DNA from: Climacium dendroides
Lineage: Eukaryota; Streptophyta; Bryopsida; Hypnales; Climaciaceae
Length of the DNA stretch: 64,000 nt
NCBI GenBank assembly: GCA_950106755.1
Contig: OX467083.1
Location: forward strand, 18,843,029 to 18,907,028
Reading direction: 5' to 3'
Shown: one piece after another, positions 60,283 through 64,000 of the stretch
Numbering within the stretch: the stretch's first letter is position 1
Layout: each line of letters begins with the position of its first letter
Made by a program: the position numbers and the translations under genes
The notes under the pieces: model-generated
What the model was told of the DNA's origin: nothing
The model's input: only the letters and a program-made list of their open reading frames with translations
The model's database searches: none

Positions 60283-63200
60283 ATGTGTATTAGATCTTCT
60301 ACTAATGTTTCTACTAGTCAGAAATGTATCATTCCTCCAAGATTGCAAAAAAATTGGGAGAAATTGCAAGTTTCATGTCCATTTGATCAATTTGGGGAGT
60401 ATTATCCAACATTGAGTCAGAAAAGGAAGAAAAAAGGTTTGTGGGTGATTTATTGTGTTCCTTGTGATAAGGAATTTTCTCCTCAAACATGTGATAATCT
60501 TCAAAAAATTTCTAACCATTTGAAACCCAAAGGTGGATCAGAAAAGAGTGTACATGAGATTGCTCTTCTTTCAAAAAGTAAAGCCCAAAAGGCTGTTGAA
60601 GATCAAGCTTTAAAGGAGGCTACAACAATTGAGAAGAGGAAGTCTCGGATACAAAAGCATAGCCAAGAAGGTATATTCTTTGAATTTTGTCATTTTGTGT
60701 AGGAGTCTGATTTATTTATTAATGTAAATTATGTATTCAACATCTCATTTTGAATTAATGAATATGTTTGTATGTACATTAATTAATTATTCCATATTTC
60801 AAGGCACTAAACTCTTTTTTACTACAGGAGTTGAGATGTTGGACAATTTTTCTTGGAAGTGCAAGCTCTGTGATTATGAAGGAAAATTTGGAATTGTGGA
60901 TACCATCAGGCAGCACATTAATGGTGGACAGCATTCTCGAGCCAAGAGAACAAGCAGTTCAAGTCGATCAAATCAATCCAGCATTGAATCATGGATGTCA
61001 AAGGGACTTGCAGCTGGTAAGGCACAATATCCCCCATCTTATGTACCTTGTATTATTGATGTTCCTAAATCAGATGTGGTTGCTTATTGTAAGAAAATTA
61101 TGTGTCATGGTTTTTATGAGAATGACATTAAAATTGGAGATATTAATTATAATATTTCATCCTTAAAATATGATTTGCATAATGGAAAGGAATGGTACAT
61201 TGATTCAAATTATAAAAACTGTTTTATGAATAAAAATAAAGAAGTAATTGAAATAAAAGGAACCTTTAGGCATGTGAATTGTACATTTTTTTCATGTGAC
61301 AAATGTTCCTTAATTCCTAATATTCCAGACTTTTGAAAACAAGTGATGAGGCTGAAATCATCAACACAAATCCGTGGAGAGGAGTTGCACTCAAGTGAAT
61401 CTTGAATACCTGCAAAGGAATGAATTAATAAATTCATGTAGAGAATGGAAAAACAGATATGATTTACAACTTGATCAAATTTTCTTTTTTAAAATTGCAC
61501 TTACTAGAACACTCATGAGTAAAAATTACTTGTCTACAAAATTGAGCTCTATTATTAAAGAAGGAGAATTACTTGAGATAGCTGAATTGTTTCTTCGTGT
61601 ATCAAATATAGGTGTCTTTGAAGAGAGAAAAAACTTGTACTATTTTCTAATTGATATTACCAAGAATTTTTTGAGCATTCACAAAAGTAATGGAAGAGGA
61701 AATGGAAAGACATACCACCCTAGTACTTTGCAAATGTATGAAGTCTTAGCTAATATTGGAGGTTCTTCAATCCATTCTTTCATGAGTAAAAATTTGTGTG
61801 GACCAGTTATAAATACTACAACTGCTGATTTCAGAAAACATGGTTTTATTTATGTTATAGGCATTCATGAAAAATCTTTTGAATACATAGCTTCTATTCT
61901 TGAAACTTGTAAAAAAGAATTAAATGTAGTTGGTCCAATACCAATAGAATGTAGTGAAGATGAAACTAAAACAATCCCATTGGCAACATGGAATCGAAAA
62001 TTAGATCATATAGATGGATTTTGTGGTCTGAAATCTACCTCTACAAATTTAAAACATGTATGTGAATTTGATCCTAAACCATCAGCAGCCACATTTGATT
62101 CAATAAAAATAGCTTTTGAAAATTATGAAATTGGGACTATGTGTCGTGTTCTCATTTGTAATCCACTTTTAAAAGGCATGCCTAGATTAGCTTATAGTAT
62201 TTTAACAACATGTAATAAATTTGATTCTCAAGCTGTAGAAACACAATGGAATAGAATTAGGATCCTTCATAAAAAATGCATTGAACCTGTCATTGGTCCA
62301 TTGATTGGACATGGGTCTGATGGAGACAGTAGACGACGCAAACTGATGTTAGAGAGTGTATCAAGGGAAACCTACGGAATTCAGTCTCCTTCTTTTCTTA
62401 TGAAATCTGAAATGATTAATAACCACCCTATGATTATGACTCAAGATCCACCTCATGTAGGAAAAAAGTTAAGAAATCCTCTTCTATCTAGCACACAAAA
62501 TCTCTTTTGGGGTAAATACTTGGCTCACAAAAATCATTTGTTGTTAGTATTTGAAGTTTTTTTTAAAGAAGAGCATGGCTTGTTGAAAGAAGACATTAAT
62601 GTAAAAGACAAACAAAACTTTCCAACTGTACAACGTTTAGCTTTTCCTAAGGTGAGGGCATGTTTGGAATGCCTTGATAAAGGGATAATGTATTCTGGTA
62701 AGTATTTGCAAGAGGATGTTAGAGGTACTATTCTTCATTTAGAAGTAATCTGGTCTTTTTTTGAAATTTTTTATGGCAAACAATCTTTGCTTGAAAAGAT
62801 TAAATTGGCATCATTTGTTGTTCACATTTTGTATTTAGGTAGTGCTTACATTCGTTATAATGGATTTGGACACTACTTGAAAAATAATTGGATGAGTAAA
62901 GAATGTATGATAGATTGTATTATAGCATGCCATGCAAGTGTGTGTTACATCATGATGATGAGAGATTTTTTTCCACATCTTCCTGTTCAATTAAATAGAG
63001 TTGGATCTGATTGTTGTGGTCAGCAAGTTCTAAACAAACACAATTTTTCTGTTGGTGAAATTGTTGAACGTACTTCACATATTGCTAGGGTAGAGAAGAT
63101 TAAACATGAAAAAAATGGTCCTTTATTTGTTAATCCACGACGTCGAAAAAACTTGTGGTTAGAAGGAAATTCATGTATTACTAATTCAGTTGTTGATTTT

Positions 63201-63605
63201 TTGGATTATAGTTTTGTGACAAGTGCTAACCTTGAAGAAGCATGGAAAGATGAATTTTTATTGGCAAAGGACAAGGCAAAGCATGTTGAAATGGAAGAGG
63301 TGTTGCAATCTAATGGTAAGTGGGACAATCCTTGGGCCTCTTCTTTTAAAGCTTTTATCCAAGATATTACTACTTTGGCTGATGAAGAAGTTGAAGTTGA
63401 AGAAAATCATGAATCTTTAGAAAATGTTGTAGTAGATCATAATGTGTCTTTGATAAATGAAATTGAAAACAATGTTAGGTCTACAATACTTAATGTGGAA
63501 CAAGAATTCAGAATTGATGAATGTGATGTTGATAGGAATAAAATCAATTCATTTATAGATGTCCCAAATAAAGGATTAGTATATAAAATGAGAGTTATTT
63601 CATAA
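60283..63605 (+). pseudogene. transposase-like gene with two N-terminal zinc fingers, superfamily uncertain, interrupted
   Basis: Exon 1 (60283-60670, donor AAG|GTATAT) has a finger-like pattern (VIYCVPCDKEF ... ISNHLKPKGGSEKSVH). Exon 2 starts at 60828 (acceptor CTACAG, phase agrees) with a second finger (CKLCDYEGKF ... IRQHINGGQHSRAK) of BED/C2H2 type. TGA at 61334-61336 and a frame change near 61395 break it. The long frame then runs to 63605. It holds GHGSDGDSRRRKLML (near 62310) and MTQDPPHVGKKLRNP (near 62445), two Asp-bearing motifs spaced as in DDE transposases. A conserved region NRVGSDCCGQQVL follows near 63000; the third acidic residue is not obvious. P/Kolobok-like elements show a comparable layout, but the assignment is uncertain. 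The codon third positions are very AT-rich. Confidence 0.6.
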
Positions 63606-64000
63606 ATGAATCTTCATGGACCTAATAAACTTCCTCTTGATAGACTAAGACGTATCCAACATGTCCATATTAAGAATAATTTTTCTTTAGGAAGTAGCAA
63701 CACTAAAGAAGAATGGAGCTGATAAGATGGTGGCAAGCATACAAAAGAATGGAGCTGATAGGATGGTGATGAAGACTAGATCAGGGCGGATTGCAACAAA
63801 ATTTCAATTTGTACAATCATAATCATTTTTACTTATACACATAGTACTTTGTAAATTTGTCTACAAACTTTGGAAGAAAATTTATGTTAATCATATAATA
63901 TAGGTGGTTTGAAATGGTAGTTTTAACTACCAACTGAATGTATATTTTTTTCTTTTAAATATAATATTTTATTTCAAAATTTGATTTATTATATTATGTC
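63606..64000. other. 3' flank of the last transposase-like gene
   Basis: No independent gene. The phrase AAAGAATGGAGCTGATA-GATGGTG occurs twice (63706-63730 and 63743-63768), a short direct repeat. The window ends in AT-rich DNA before any element end could be seen. Confidence 0.4.

Noticed and set aside
1..64000. tRNA, rRNA, CRISPR, bacterial operon or plasmid features
   Set aside because: None was recognised on reading both strands. Introns and plant transposons show this is nuclear plant DNA, where CRISPR arrays and operons are not expected. A tRNA scan could not be run.

Overview
The window looks like nuclear DNA of a land plant, probably a seed-free one (moss, liverwort, lycophyte or fern). 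The reasons are spliced genes with GT-AG introns, a plant-type OPT transporter, an F-box/kelch-like gene, long AT-rich intergenic DNA, and several classes of plant transposon. The lineage is inferred from general gene style; no species-specific marker was recognised.

Layout. 1-1.85 kb: 3' part of an F-box/kelch-like gene on the + strand. 1.85-6.65 kb: AT-rich DNA with decayed repeats. 6.66-10.70 kb: a complete six-exon oligopeptide transporter gene on the - strand, which is the best-supported host gene. 11.4-13.5 kb: a possible small two-exon - strand gene with a fold-back element in its intron. 13.5-21.6 kb: AT-rich, with short tandem repeats, a hairpin, one ORF behind a TATA box, and a degenerate repeat array. 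21.7-25.0 kb and 34.5-38.1 kb: two related, CCGGA-rich, retroelement-like units, each carrying one long ORF of the same unrecognised protein family; the second copy is frameshifted. 25-34.5 kb: gene-poor. 41.3-41.8 kb: a relic with two ZF-HD-type zinc-finger motifs.

42.3-59.5 kb is the most interesting part. A 13-exon - strand gene, rebuilt here from splice sites with consistent phases, encodes a protein of about 1,420 residues. It joins a ParB/sulfiredoxin-like motif to a circularly permuted (beta-class) DNA methyltransferase-like domain. It lies head-to-head with a two-exon MULE-type transposase gene (GCM/FLYWCH-like zinc finger, DDE region, SWIM zinc finger). Introns of both genes hold members of a palindromic repeat family with a GGATCC core. 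One intron holds a four-unit array with a 162-bp period and a 1,526-bp CACTA element inserted in a related repeat. Both genes carry in-frame stops that could each come from C-to-T change (CAG to TAG, CGA to TGA), which suggests methylated, silenced and decaying mobile DNA. 60.3-63.6 kb: a third, partly broken transposase-like gene with two N-terminal zinc fingers.

The genes probably do not form one host pathway. The OPT and F-box/kelch genes are ordinary host genes. The rest is mobile DNA, in which the ParB-methyltransferase protein may have acted with the neighbouring transposase or on the palindromes; that link is inference.
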